A DNA stretch of 64,000 nucleotides from an uncultured Anaerolineae bacterium. GTDB taxonomy: Bacteria > Chloroflexota > Anaerolineae > Aggregatilineales > Phototrophicaceae. The stretch lies in NCBI GenBank assembly GCA_937995825.1, contig CALKJO010000003.1, positions 62,001 through 126,000 on the forward strand, given 5' to 3'. The position numbers and the translations under genes were made by a program. The notes beneath the pieces are model-generated. The model was not told where the DNA came from and searched no databases. It saw only the letters and a list, made by a program, of their open reading frames with translations. This document shows, in pieces, positions 52,257 to 61,730 of this stretch (its first letter is position 1; each line of letters opens with the position of its first letter).

Positions 52257-53870
52257 TCAACCCTCGGTTAGATTGTTAAGGTTTGGAAACCATCCATACG
52301 CATCAAATGTCAGCCCATTTAAGCGGGCGCTGATCCCGTTGAGATTGACATAGTCGCGGATGGGTAAGATCAGCGCCTCCGTCATGATCAGCCGCTGCAC
52401 CTGCGAGTAAATACCCCATCGAGTCTGTAAATCCGCCTGACGCGCACCCTCGATCAGCAGGGCATCCAACTCCGTATTTGCCACCCGCGACCAGTTGAGA
52501 GAGCCGCTGCTGAGAAAATAATCATTTAGCAAGACGGGATCGATGCCAAAAGAATAGAAGGCGACCAAATTGTATTCCCCTTGGTTGACTGTCTCAACAA
52601 GCACGTTGCGACTGGGAACAGGGATCAGATTCGCCTTGACTCCAATCGTGCGCCACTGGGATTGCAAAAGCTGAGACACCTCTGGAATCAGTCCCCACGG
52701 CGGCACAATCACGTCCAGCTCAAGTTCAGCGCCGCCAAGATCGAAGATGCCGTTGTTATCGCTGTCGGCAAATCCCGCGTTTTCCAGCAGCGTGCGCGCG
52801 CGCCCCGGATCGTAAGCATACGCCCCGCGCACGCCGCGATCATAGAAAGGAGAGTTCGCTGAAAGCGGTCCCCAGGCAGCCGGTGAAAAGCGCTGAAAAA
52901 TCGAGTCGATAATCGCTTCACGATTTGTGCCAAACAGCACTGCCTGCCGAACGCGAATATCGTCAGTCGGGAAACGGGTTGTGTTCATGATAAATTGAAG
53001 CGGCTGACCTGCTACCGGCACAGGCACGATGCGCACATCGCTGTTCGCTGTCAAAACGCGTGCATCCGTCGGCAGTAATTCACCCATGATTTGAACATGA
53101 CCACTTTCCAGCGCAACTGCGCGCGATGCCGGCGACTCAGTGAAGAACCGAAACTCCACCTCATCGACCGAGTTTCCTAAAACCGCCTGATAATGGGCTG
53201 GCGCCCACGCATAATCAGGATTGCGTCGAATGACCAGGCGATCCCCTGGGACGTATTCAATAAAGCGAAATGGACCTGTACCGACCTGATGAAACTGGTA
53301 GCGGTCGCGGGATAAAGCTTTAAACGCGGTCGGGCTGGCGATCCCCAAATAAACCTGGCTCAATGAGTCGAGCAGCGGGCTGAATGGCTCTGCCAGCAGC
53401 AGCCGGATTGTGTATTCATCGACGATCTCATGCCCGATGTAAGGTCCCAGCATGAACACGGCGCGCTGTGAGCCGATCTCCGGATCGGTGATGCGTTCAA
53501 GATTCGCCCCAACGGCATCGGCATTAAACGGCGTCCCATCATGAAAGGTAACACCGCGCCGTAAATAAAACGTGTAAATCAAACCATCGGGCGAGATCGT
53601 CCAGCTTTCGGCAAGACCTGGCGTAAACTCTCTAGTTTCAGGGTTTCGATATACGAGTGTGTCGTACACTTGGCGCAGTGGAATGCCCAGCTCTGCGGAT
53701 GAGTGAATGTGCGGATCGAACCCACTTGGCTGCAAGGTCAATCCGTAAACAATCTTGTGACGCGCTGGCGCTTCCTGTGGCAGAATCGGGTTGCGGGCGC
53801 AGCCAGCCATGGCAGTAAAACCAACCATGGTAATAATACCTGCCAGAATATGCGGAATGCTCCGGCACAT
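52257..53870 (-). CDS. ABC transporter solute-binding lipoprotein, family 5 (DppA type)
   Basis: 537 residues. The signal peptide ends in a lipobox TAMAGC (Cys at about 24), so the protein is lipid-anchored outside the membrane. YDTLVYRNPETREFTPGLAESW and LRRGVTFHDGTPFNADAVGANLER are SBP_bac_5 hallmarks; substrates of the family are oligopeptides, nickel or sugars. It begins the dpp-like operon and ends 1 base before the DppB-type start. Confidence 0.92.
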   Translation of the reverse strand: MCRSIPHILAGIITMVGFTAMAGCARNPILPQEAPARHKIVYGLTLQPSGFDPHIHSSAELGIPLRQVYDTLVYRNPETREFTPGLAESWTISPDGLIYTFYLRRGVTFHDGTPFNADAVGANLERITDPEIGSQRAVFMLGPYIGHEIVDEYTIRLLLAEPFSPLLDSLSQVYLGIASPTAFKALSRDRYQFHQVGTGPFRFIEYVPGDRLVIRRNPDYAWAPAHYQAVLGNSVDEVEFRFFTESPASRAVALESGHVQIMGELLPTDARVLTANSDVRIVPVPVAGQPLQFIMNTTRFPTDDIRVRQAVLFGTNREAIIDSIFQRFSPAAWGPLSANSPFYDRGVRGAYAYDPGRARTLLENAGFADSDNNGIFDLGGAELELDVIVPPWGLIPEVSQLLQSQWRTIGVKANLIPVPSRNVLVETVNQGEYNLVAFYSFGIDPVLLNDYFLSSGSLNWSRVANTELDALLIEGARQADLQTRWGIYSQVQRLIMTEALILPIRDYVNLNGISARLNGLTFDAYGWFPNLNNLTEG

Positions 53871-53942
53871 AGTTGACCTTTCTCGACCCTGCGCGTAGGA
53901 TTAAAGCTTGGAAATCAACACCGTTTGTAGAGGATTGCACGA

Positions 53943-54851
53943 TTGTACTACTATAGACCGAGCATAAATGCTCTCACAGACGATGCTGAAGTCAATCCAT
54001 ATGGACAAGTTTGGCTTCCACTTGCATTTCAGGTGGGTATTTTACTGGTAGTTGTAGTTGTAATCTACCTGATTTTTCGCTTGTTCACGCCTAGTCTCCC
54101 GCGCCTGATCGGACAAGCACTCGATCTCCTGCTGGCGCTGCTTCCATTGGGGCTTTGGCTGTTTTTCGGCTGGTGGCGTGAGCGGTTTGTGCTTCAACCA
54201 CGCGAGCGGCTGCTCATGGTTGCGATCATCAGCGCGCTTGCCGCCAATGCGGTTGCGCTCCCGCTGATCGAGCAAGTTTATCAGGTCGAGCGTTGGTTAG
54301 CAATTGCGCCAACAGCGACCCGCGTGCTTGGCTTCACGTTCACTGTCGGCGCATCACAGTCAATGGTGATTTACCTTGTCGTTCGCTATTCAGTGTGGCG
54401 TGACCATCTGCGATATCGCTTGGATGCAGCGGCATATGCCGTTGCCAGCGCAGTTGGATATGCCACAGTTTTGAATCTCCAGTTTGTCTTTAACTCGAAC
54501 GCTAACCTCGATGTTGCTGCGATTCGCATCTTTGACAACATCGCACTGTTGTACTCCGGAAGCCTGATCATCGCCTTCGGCTTATCTGAGGTGCGCTTCG
54601 AACAGCCCACGCCGTTCTTTATGCCGCTCATGGTAGCGCTGTCTTCATTTCTCAGCGGCATCGTTATTCCACTGCGAACAGGATTTACCAATGCTGGATT
54701 TACCGTTCAGGCGGCTATCAATGCGCCGAGTCTGATCTTCGGCACAGTGATTTCGCTGGGCGTTTTTATCGCCGTTACAACCACCACTGCGGGGCTGTTC
54801 AACACAGCCGCGCGACGCGCAAGAGAAGCCCAGGCAGCACGTGAACCATGA
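53943..54851 (+). CDS. PrsW-like multipass membrane protein
   Basis: 302 residues with about eight membrane segments, starting at TTG after AGAGGA. RLDAAAYAVASAVGYATVLNLQFVF resembles the PrsW (site-1 anti-sigma protease) segment, usually containing a Glu pair; the pair is absent here, so protease activity is uncertain. C-terminal tail is basic. It overlaps the next gene by 4 bases and is upstream of a secreted protease, possibly one expression unit. Confidence 0.6.
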   Translation: MYYYRPSINALTDDAEVNPYGQVWLPLAFQVGILLVVVVVIYLIFRLFTPSLPRLIGQALDLLLALLPLGLWLFFGWWRERFVLQPRERLLMVAIISALAANAVALPLIEQVYQVERWLAIAPTATRVLGFTFTVGASQSMVIYLVVRYSVWRDHLRYRLDAAAYAVASAVGYATVLNLQFVFNSNANLDVAAIRIFDNIALLYSGSLIIAFGLSEVRFEQPTPFFMPLMVALSSFLSGIVIPLRTGFTNAGFTVQAAINAPSLIFGTVISLGVFIAVTTTTAGLFNTAARRAREAQAAREP

Positions 54852-55444
54852 CGATCATCGAAGTCCGCCCGCAGTCTGATGAGATCACCCTGCGTCAGCG
54901 CTGGAGCCATTACTTCACGCTGTTTTTTGGTGTCATTGCGGTTGTCCTCGCGCTGAATCTGCGCGACTCATCGGAGAACATCACGCGGTCATATACCAAT
55001 ATCCAAGCAGGCATCCGCGCAAGCTATCCGCAGAATTGGGTGATCGATCAGCCTCCAGGTTACGTTTTTCGTGTGCGCGATATGGCGCGTGCAGGGTATA
55101 AAACGACCATTCAGATCGAACTGCGCCCGATCTCACTGGCAGCATCCGTGCGGAATCTGATCGATATTCTCACGCTGGATCGCTCGCAGACCCTCGCCGC
55201 ATATAACGTACTTTCTCGAAGTCCTTTTCTCTTCAACGACTCTGAAGTAACCGCCCTCCAGTACACATTTGTCAGCAGCGGTGAAAGTCCATTTTTAGAA
55301 ACTTTGCCCACTGTTGTTCGAGGCTTGGACATCCTGCTTCTCAGGGGCAGTCAGGCTATCATCATCTCTTTTTTAGCGGATACGGCTAGCTATGAAAAGC
55401 AGCTTCCCATTTTTGAGCGCTTTCTCGCTGCTCTGGTGCTTTAG
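54848..55444 (+). CDS. Membrane-anchored protein of unknown function
   Basis: 198 residues. One membrane segment near 21-42 (HYFTLFFGVIAVVLALNL) and a mostly beta outer domain with IQAGIRASYPQNWVIDQPPGYVFRV, a pattern like PsbP/DUF1795-type stress or lipoprotein domains that contain SYPxxW. I cannot assign it. It overlaps the PrsW-like gene by 4 bases and the protease gene by 53 bases, so the three are likely translated together. Confidence 0.65.
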   Translation: MTIIEVRPQSDEITLRQRWSHYFTLFFGVIAVVLALNLRDSSENITRSYTNIQAGIRASYPQNWVIDQPPGYVFRVRDMARAGYKTTIQIELRPISLAASVRNLIDILTLDRSQTLAAYNVLSRSPFLFNDSEVTALQYTFVSSGESPFLETLPTVVRGLDILLLRGSQAIIISFLADTASYEKQLPIFERFLAALVL

Positions 55445-57650
55445 TCTCTCGCTTCTGCTATTTGTGAGCGCTGCACCCGCGAACGCGCAGACGCTCGATC
55501 TGGCGCGTATTCAACGGTCGACCGTCTTCATCATGCAGGCGCGAGGCACCAGTGACAATCTCATTGTGACCTGTGTCAGCTCAGGCACACTGGTCAGCCG
55601 TGATGGGCTGATCCTGACCAATGCGCACAGCACCGTTACCGGTCGTAACTGCCCTGGCGACATTCTAATCGTTGCTCTAAGCGTCCGACTGGATGAGCCG
55701 CCAGTGCCGCGTTTTCGTGCTGAAATTGTTCAAGCTGACATCGGTCTTGACCTCGCCTTGCTGCGCATCACGCGCCAGAACGACGGACGCCTGCTCGACC
55801 GCGCATCGCTCTTCCTGCCATTTGTCGAATTGGGAGACTCTGAGGCGGTTCGCCTAGACGATACACTTGTGATCGTGGGTTACCCTGGCATTGCCGATGA
55901 TCCCGTTGCTGTTGAGCGCGGGACAGTGAGCGGGTTCACGGCTGAACCCAGTGGGGGCGACAAGTCCTGGATCAAGACCAGCGCCTCGATTCGCGGCACG
56001 ATGTCGGGCGGAGGCGCATATAACAGCGCGGGTCAGCTTGTTGGCATCCCAACGACCGCGCCGGTCACGCCCATATCGCCAGAGGCGAACTGCATCGTGC
56101 TTCAGGATACCAACGGAGATGGGCTGGTCAGCGCTAGCGATCAATGCGTCCCAATCGGTTCGTTTATCAATTCACTCCGTCCATCCAGCTTTGCGCAGGT
56201 GCTGCTGCGTTCCGCTTCGCTCGATTTGCGCATCCGCTTCATCACCGACAGCGTGAGACCCCCGATCACCTCAGCGCTGCCCAGTTTCAGCCGGTTGTTC
56301 TTCTCGCCTGCTGTCAACGAAGCCGGGATGCCAACCACTGTGATCAGCAGCCTGCCGACTGGCAGCACCAGTCTCTACCTGTTTTTCAACTATGAGAACA
56401 TGACGCAGGAGACCGTTTACGAGCTGCGCGTTAGCAAAGACGGCATCCCCAATCCCAATTTCAGCCTCTCACCCGTGCGCTGGAGCGGCGGACAGCGCGG
56501 CGTTTGGTATGTGGGCAGCAGCGCGCAGCCCTACCCAAACGGATTGTATGACTTCACGCTGTTCATCGATGGTGTCGCCGCAGCAACTGCGCGGCTGCGC
56601 GTGGGTGGCGGCACAGAACCGACGCCAAGCTTCAGCGACTTAGTTTTCGGCATCCTCGATCTGCGCGGCAGTGTGCTGGGCAACGGCTACGTCCTCGGCA
56701 CGGGTAACATCGCCAGCGCACGCTTCATCTACCGCAATCTCGTCAATGGCACGCCCTGGACAGCCATTTGGTATTTTGAAGGCGCGGAGTTCTTCAGACT
56801 CCCAGAAGGCACAACCTGGAACGATGGCACAAATGGGGCGAAAACCATCAGCGTTCAGGAGCCGAATGGGCTGCTGCCCGGCAGCTACCGGCTCGAACTT
56901 TATATTCAGGGGCGGCTGTCAGCAACATCCGACTTCACGTTATCCGGAGCGCAGGATGGTGCGTTCACCCGCATCTTTCAGGACGCCTATTTTGCGCTCG
57001 CTGACAACGCCGAAAGCGCGCGCGTCGCGCCGCCGCTGCGCCAATTCTCGGCAGGCATCAATTCGATCTACGCCGTCTTTGACTGGCGGCAGATCGCCAT
57101 CGGCACACCCTGGACGGTCGTTTGGTCAGTTGACAATGATGTTTTCTTTCGCCAAACCATTCCCTGGTCAGCACCCAGTAATGGAACTAAGTTTTTGATT
57201 CAACTTATCAGCGAGACGGGCATTCCAGACGGCACGTATCGCATGGATATGTACATCGGACCCGTTCAGTTTGTGTCCACTGAGGCGCGCGTCGGTATCG
57301 GACAGCGACCCATCGACCGCTTCGCGCGGGCAAGCGGAATTGAAATGCGCGGTCAGATACGCGACGCGGATACAGGCTTAGGGATCCCCAGCGCAGCCTT
57401 CTTTTTAGTCAGTGAGCAGTTTTCCGCCGCTGATTTTCTCCGCGATCTCGATATGCAGCAGGTTTACGCCATGTCGATCACCGATGTGATGGGCAGTTTT
57501 TCGATTGATCGCCCCTTACAGCCCGCAGTGCCTTACAGTGTTGTTGTTCTTGCCGCTGGTTATCTCCCTGTCACAGCGGACAATGTAACAGTGCTTCCGT
57601 CGGACAGCCCGATTGAGGTGACAATCTACCTCCAAAGAGACGCGGGATGA
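55392..57650 (+). CDS. Secreted trypsin-like serine protease with three repeat modules
   Basis: 752 residues. Signal peptide about 1-33 (ends APANAQ). Protease domain about 37-255 with the triad His79 (TNAHS), Asp120 (DLALL) and Ser205 (TMSGGG, usually GNSGG). Residues 239-250 (DTNGDGLVSASD) form an EF-hand-like calcium loop inserted after the core. Then come three roughly 100-residue beta modules (about 285-395, 410-515, 525-640) sharing G-PWT-W and G-Y-YI patterns, and a C-terminal carboxypeptidase-regulatory-like domain. Start overlaps the previous gene by 53 bases, but the signal peptide supports it. Confidence 0.85.
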   Translation: MKSSFPFLSAFSLLWCFSLSLLLFVSAAPANAQTLDLARIQRSTVFIMQARGTSDNLIVTCVSSGTLVSRDGLILTNAHSTVTGRNCPGDILIVALSVRLDEPPVPRFRAEIVQADIGLDLALLRITRQNDGRLLDRASLFLPFVELGDSEAVRLDDTLVIVGYPGIADDPVAVERGTVSGFTAEPSGGDKSWIKTSASIRGTMSGGGAYNSAGQLVGIPTTAPVTPISPEANCIVLQDTNGDGLVSASDQCVPIGSFINSLRPSSFAQVLLRSASLDLRIRFITDSVRPPITSALPSFSRLFFSPAVNEAGMPTTVISSLPTGSTSLYLFFNYENMTQETVYELRVSKDGIPNPNFSLSPVRWSGGQRGVWYVGSSAQPYPNGLYDFTLFIDGVAAATARLRVGGGTEPTPSFSDLVFGILDLRGSVLGNGYVLGTGNIASARFIYRNLVNGTPWTAIWYFEGAEFFRLPEGTTWNDGTNGAKTISVQEPNGLLPGSYRLELYIQGRLSATSDFTLSGAQDGAFTRIFQDAYFALADNAESARVAPPLRQFSAGINSIYAVFDWRQIAIGTPWTVVWSVDNDVFFRQTIPWSAPSNGTKFLIQLISETGIPDGTYRMDMYIGPVQFVSTEARVGIGQRPIDRFARASGIEMRGQIRDADTGLGIPSAAFFLVSEQFSAADFLRDLDMQQVYAMSITDVMGSFSIDRPLQPAVPYSVVVLAAGYLPVTADNVTVLPSDSPIEVTIYLQRDAG

Positions 57651-57659
57651 GCGCTGAAA

Positions 57660-58439
57660 ATGCCAGAAAAACGGCGGCTCGATCAGGTGATGACAGAACA
57701 GGGACTCGCCCCCACCCGCGAAAAAGCGCGGGGCATGATCATGGCGGGAGAAGTGCTTGTCAACGGTGTTCAGGTTGAAAAGCCCGGCGCGCAGGTTCTC
57801 CCTGATGCTCAGATCACAGTGAAGGCGCGTCCTCGGTATGTCAGCCGCGGTGGGGACAAGCTGGCGGCTGCCTTGAATGCCTTTGAGATCGACGTGGATG
57901 AGCGGGTTTGCGCCGATGTCGGCGCATCTACTGGAGGTTTCACTGACTGTCTGCTCCAGGCGGGTGCATCTAAAGTCTATGCCATTGATGTAGGCTATGG
58001 GCAGATGGCATATGCGCTGCGGCAGGACGCGCGCGTGGTGATGATGGAGCGCACCAATGCGCGGTATGTCGAGCGACTGCCAGAAGCGATCCAGTTTGTT
58101 TGCATCGACGCCTCATTTATCTCGCTGCGGCTGCTGCTTCCAGTTGTAAAAGGATGGCTGACCGCTCAAGCTGTGGTTGTCCCCTTGATCAAGCCGCAGT
58201 TTGAGGCGGGTCAGAGCGATGTCGGCAAGGGCGGTGTCGTTCGCGACCAGCGTGTGCATATGCGCGTCCTGCATGAGGTGCTGACATTTGCTCAGCACAG
58301 CGGGTTTCATGTGGTAAACCTGATACGCTCTCCACTCCTGGGTCCGGCGGGTAACATCGAGTTTCTGGCGCACCTGGTTTGGAGCAAGGATCAGGTTTCA
58401 TCGCAGAGCTTTGATGCGCTGATCAAGCGCGTCATTTAA
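57660..58439 (+). CDS. tlyA: TlyA-family 2'-O-ribose rRNA methyltransferase
   Basis: 259 residues. N-terminal S4 RNA-binding domain (about 4-65, RLDQVMTEQGLAPTREKARGMI), then an FtsJ-like methyltransferase with SRGGDKL, VGASTGGFTDCLLQAG and the catalytic K-D-K pattern (YAIDVGYGQ, LIKPQFE). Methylates 23S (and in some groups 16S) rRNA; loss of it gives capreomycin resistance in actinobacteria. It begins 9 bases after the protease gene but is functionally unrelated, and lepA follows with its own promoter. Confidence 0.93.
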   Translation: MPEKRRLDQVMTEQGLAPTREKARGMIMAGEVLVNGVQVEKPGAQVLPDAQITVKARPRYVSRGGDKLAAALNAFEIDVDERVCADVGASTGGFTDCLLQAGASKVYAIDVGYGQMAYALRQDARVVMMERTNARYVERLPEAIQFVCIDASFISLRLLLPVVKGWLTAQAVVVPLIKPQFEAGQSDVGKGGVVRDQRVHMRVLHEVLTFAQHSGFHVVNLIRSPLLGPAGNIEFLAHLVWSKDQVSSQSFDALIKRVI

Positions 58440-58454
58440 TTTCCATTCGCACAA

Positions 58455-58463
58455 TGGTATACT
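58455..58463 (+). promoter_or_regulatory. Extended -10 promoter of lepA
   Basis: TGGTATACT, an extended -10 (TGn + TATACT), lies about 47 bases before the lepA start. A weak AGTCC/GGACT hairpin follows in the leader. Confidence 0.5.
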
Positions 58464-58509
58464 TCTCACTTATAGTCCGTCCCGATAGTTGGACTGAGCA
58501 TCTGCTGGC

Positions 58510-60315
58510 ATGAATCTCGACCATATCCGTAATTTCTGCATCATCGCCCATATCGATCACGGCAAAAGCACGCTTGCTGATCGCCTCTTGCAGGTGACAA
58601 ACACGATCAGCACCCGCGAAATGCAAGATCAGCTCCTGGACAGCATGGATTTAGAGCGCGAACGCGGCGTGACTATCAAGGCATCGGCGGTGCGAATGAA
58701 TTACCGCGCCGCCAATGGTGAGGATTACGAAATCCATCTGATCGACACTCCCGGTCATGTCGATTTTGGCTATGAAGTAAGCCGAGCGCTGCAGGCATGT
58801 GAAGGCGCAATCCTGGTTGTCGATGCCAGCCAAGGGATCGAAGCGCAGACCCTTGCCAACGTCTATCTAGCGCTCGAACAAGACCTTGAGATTATCCCGG
58901 TGATCAACAAGATCGATCTGCCTGCTGCTCGCCCCGATGAAGTAGCGCAGGAGCTCGAGAATCTGCTCGGCACAACCGCCGCGGAGGACATCCTCCGTAT
59001 TTCCGCCAAGCAGGGGATCGGCATCATTGATGTCCTTGAAGCCGTCATCGCGCATGTGCCGCCGCCAAAGGGAGATCGCGAAGCCCCGCTGCGCGCCTTG
59101 GTTTTCGACTCCCATTACGACTCCTATAAGGGCGTGGTCGCGTATGTCCGTGTGGTCGATGGTCAGCTCGACAAAACGACAGCGCTGAAGCTGATGTCGA
59201 CAGAAGCGCGCTTTGATCCAGTTGAGATCGGCATTTTCAACCCATCGATGCGCCCAGTTGAACGGCTGGAAGCTGGTGAAGTTGGCTACGTGGCGACTGG
59301 ATTCAAGACCGTTCGCGAATGTCGCGTCGGGGACACGATTACGCTGGCGGTCAATGGCAGTACTGAAAGTCTGCCTGGCTACAAGCAGGTCAAACCGATG
59401 GTCTTTGCCGGCATTTACCCGACGGACAATGATGCCTACAGCGATCTACGCGACGCGCTCGAAAAGCTCCAGTTGAACGATGCCTCTCTGGTCTATGAGC
59501 CGGAGACCTCACAGGCGCTCAATTTTGGCTTTCGGGTTGGCTTTCTCGGCTTATTCCACATGGAGATCGTCCAGGAACGGCTCGAACGCGAATACGATCT
59601 GGATATCCTGGTCACGGCGCCCAGTGTGGAATACCAGGTCAAATTGCGCAGCGGTCAGGAAGTGGTGGTCGACAGCCCGGCGCAGCTTCCTGATCCGTCC
59701 ATGATCGAAGAGATTCGCGAACCGTGGATGAAAATCCAGATTTATACACCATCGGAATACATCGGCGCACTAACCGAAATGGTGATCAAGAAGCGCGGGA
59801 AGTATGTGACGACCGAGTATCTCGACAAGACTCGTGTCGTCATGCATTTTCGCGTGCCGCTGGCAGAACTGATCATTGACTTCTACGACCGGCTCAAAAG
59901 CATCTCAAAGGGCTACGCAAGCCTGGACTATCAGTTTGACGGCTATGAACCTGAAAACCTAGTCAAGCTGGATATTCTGGTCAATTCAGAACCCGTTGAT
60001 GCCCTAGCTGTCATCGTCCACCGTGACGACGCCTATCACAAAGGACAGCGCCTGGTCAGCAAGCTGAAGGATGTCATCCCGCGCCAGATGTTTGCTGTGC
60101 CGATTCAGGCAGCGGTTGGCAACAAAGTAATTTCGCGCGCGGACGTGAAGGCGCTGCGCAAGGACGTGCTGGCGAAATGCTATGGCGGTGACATCACGCG
60201 CAAGAAAAAGCTGCTGGAAAAGCAGAAAAAGGGCAAGCGCCGCATGAAAATGGTCGGCTCAGTTGAAATCCCGCAGGATGCGTTCATGGCGCTGCTGTCG
60301 CTGGATGAGGAATGA
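58510..60315 (+). CDS. lepA: Elongation factor 4 (LepA)
   Basis: 601 residues, translational GTPase. G1 AHIDHGKST (near 13-21), G3 DTPGHVDF (near 80), G4 NKIDLP (near 135), EF2 domains and the LepA-specific C-terminal domain (about 480-600) with [19 protein letters not shown] and [21 protein letters not shown]. It acts on stalled ribosomes. The gene ends at a strong terminator shared with the convergent cupin gene. Confidence 0.97.
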   Translation: MNLDHIRNFCIIAHIDHGKSTLADRLLQVTNTISTREMQDQLLDSMDLERERGVTIKASAVRMNYRAANGEDYEIHLIDTPGHVDFGYEVSRALQACEGAILVVDASQGIEAQTLANVYLALEQDLEIIPVINKIDLPAARPDEVAQELENLLGTTAAEDILRISAKQGIGIIDVLEAVIAHVPPPKGDREAPLRALVFDSHYDSYKGVVAYVRVVDGQLDKTTALKLMSTEARFDPVEIGIFNPSMRPVERLEAGEVGYVATGFKTVRECRVGDTITLAVNGSTESLPGYKQVKPMVFAGIYPTDNDAYSDLRDALEKLQLNDASLVYEPETSQALNFGFRVGFLGLFHMEIVQERLEREYDLDILVTAPSVEYQVKLRSGQEVVVDSPAQLPDPSMIEEIREPWMKIQIYTPSEYIGALTEMVIKKRGKYVTTEYLDKTRVVMHFRVPLAELIIDFYDRLKSISKGYASLDYQFDGYEPENLVKLDILVNSEPVDALAVIVHRDDAYHKGQRLVSKLKDVIPRQMFAVPIQAAVGNKVISRADVKALRKDVLAKCYGGDITRKKKLLEKQKKGKRRMKMVGSVEIPQDAFMALLSLDEE

Positions 60316-60325
60316 GACAGACCCA

Positions 60326-60354
60326 GGGGACACTGCGCAGGTGTCCCCTTTTCC
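60326..60354 (+). terminator. Intrinsic terminator of lepA
   Basis: Perfect 8-bp stem GGGGACAC / GTGTCCCC (60326-60333, 60341-60348) with a 7-base loop, followed by TTTTCC on the plus strand. Confidence 0.8.
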
Positions 60355-60358
60355 TCAG

Positions 60359-61579
60359 TTAGATCCGCTGCGGCATCTCCGGGTTACCTGGATTAAAGTG
60401 TTTGAGGATGACCAGCGGTTCAGTGGAACTCAGATTGCTGATCTGAATGCCATTTCGCGCTGCCTCATACGTCACAAAGAATTCATCCTCCGTCATCTCG
60501 CCAAAACGGATCATCGACGGTGCTGAGATCGGGTGTGCGCCGAAACGACCATACCCCTGCATCGTGATCGCGCCGTATGCGGCTGCATCTCTGACCGTGA
60601 CAGTGCGTCTTGGCAGCACGGTCAGCTCTTTTGCGCTGTAAAACTCGCTCCCATAGACGATCCACTTTTCCATGAAGCCCTGATCGGCGGTGGCAGCCGG
60701 ATCGGTTGCCATGCGCGGCTCGGTGAAGTGGTTCTTCACAAAATACGGATCGACATTGGCTTCCCAATCCAGCAGGGACAGAAGATAGTCAAAATCCTGA
60801 TGCTTATCCGGCGGCACGTCCTTTACCACCATCGACCAGTCAACCAGTTGATAATCCGCGATCAGCGACTGCCACATGGAGAAGACATCGCTAGCGCGCT
60901 GCGGTTCGTATGTACACAACGTCCCGGGCGCGTGCAGTATGCCTGGCGGGACATCCCAACCGGTTCCGGGTGTGAGCCGATAAGCCTTCGACAGACTTAA
61001 GATGCGATTGTCACCTTCGTGCCAGCGCTTCAGGCAGTCGATCACTTGATCCCTGGTCGTGCCGGGTTCCAACCCGAAGAACGTGTATGGGAACGTGTTA
61101 AGCGCAAAATTATACTGAGGCGGATAATAATACGCCTCCGGCTTGCCGAGCTTACCAACTTCCGCAGCTTTTTCATCGTTCTGATGGAGATGATGCGGCA
61201 GCGGATACATGTTATCAAAAAACTTACTGTACATCACCCAGCCGCTGTAACGCTGCATGGCATCCGCGCCGATGAACGCCTCGCCCATCTCCGTCATCCC
61301 GTCTAAGAGCGTCACTTTTTCCCCATCCACATAGATGTGGCTCAGCCCTTCATCTGGCAGCGTCTTGGGTCCGTTGTCGGCACGCACGGTTGAAGAAAAC
61401 CAGCGCTCATCGATCCCGCCGCGATCTGCGCCAAAGGCATACAGGTCGCGCGTATCGAGCCGCAGCCGACGCCCCGGCACACAAAAGGAACGCGGAACCC
61501 ATGTCGGCATTAAGCGCAGCACGCCCTGACCCTGATCGAGCGCACGCTCTAATAGACGGCGCGTTTTTTGATCGCTCAC
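60359..61579 (-). CDS. Cupin protein, phosphomannose-isomerase-like
   Basis: 406 residues. It shows the double-cupin arrangement of type I mannose-6-phosphate isomerases: PLPHHLHQNDE (near 125) gives metal-ligand histidines, and WDVPPGILHAPGT (near 215) is the second cupin histidine motif, while TVRDAAAYGAITMQGYG belongs to the C-terminal cupin. The sequence is divergent and no N-terminal PMI signature is complete, so another sugar isomerase or cupin enzyme is possible. It is divergent from two Gfo/Idh/MocA genes, which fits a carbohydrate pathway. Confidence 0.65.
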   Translation of the reverse strand: MSDQKTRRLLERALDQGQGVLRLMPTWVPRSFCVPGRRLRLDTRDLYAFGADRGGIDERWFSSTVRADNGPKTLPDEGLSHIYVDGEKVTLLDGMTEMGEAFIGADAMQRYSGWVMYSKFFDNMYPLPHHLHQNDEKAAEVGKLGKPEAYYYPPQYNFALNTFPYTFFGLEPGTTRDQVIDCLKRWHEGDNRILSLSKAYRLTPGTGWDVPPGILHAPGTLCTYEPQRASDVFSMWQSLIADYQLVDWSMVVKDVPPDKHQDFDYLLSLLDWEANVDPYFVKNHFTEPRMATDPAATADQGFMEKWIVYGSEFYSAKELTVLPRRTVTVRDAAAYGAITMQGYGRFGAHPISAPSMIRFGEMTEDEFFVTYEAARNGIQISNLSSTEPLVILKHFNPGNPEMPQRI

Positions 61580-61730
61580 AATATAGTCCTTTCAGCAGCA
61601 GCATTATTCAATCGACCAAGAGTGTAACGCACGCGCTGCACTACGTCACCAGAATGTCATGTCTGTATTTTGTTTTTAAGAGGGCTGCGTTATATTCTCT
61701 TTATTTCTATCTCGTAGGAGATGTAAGTTC

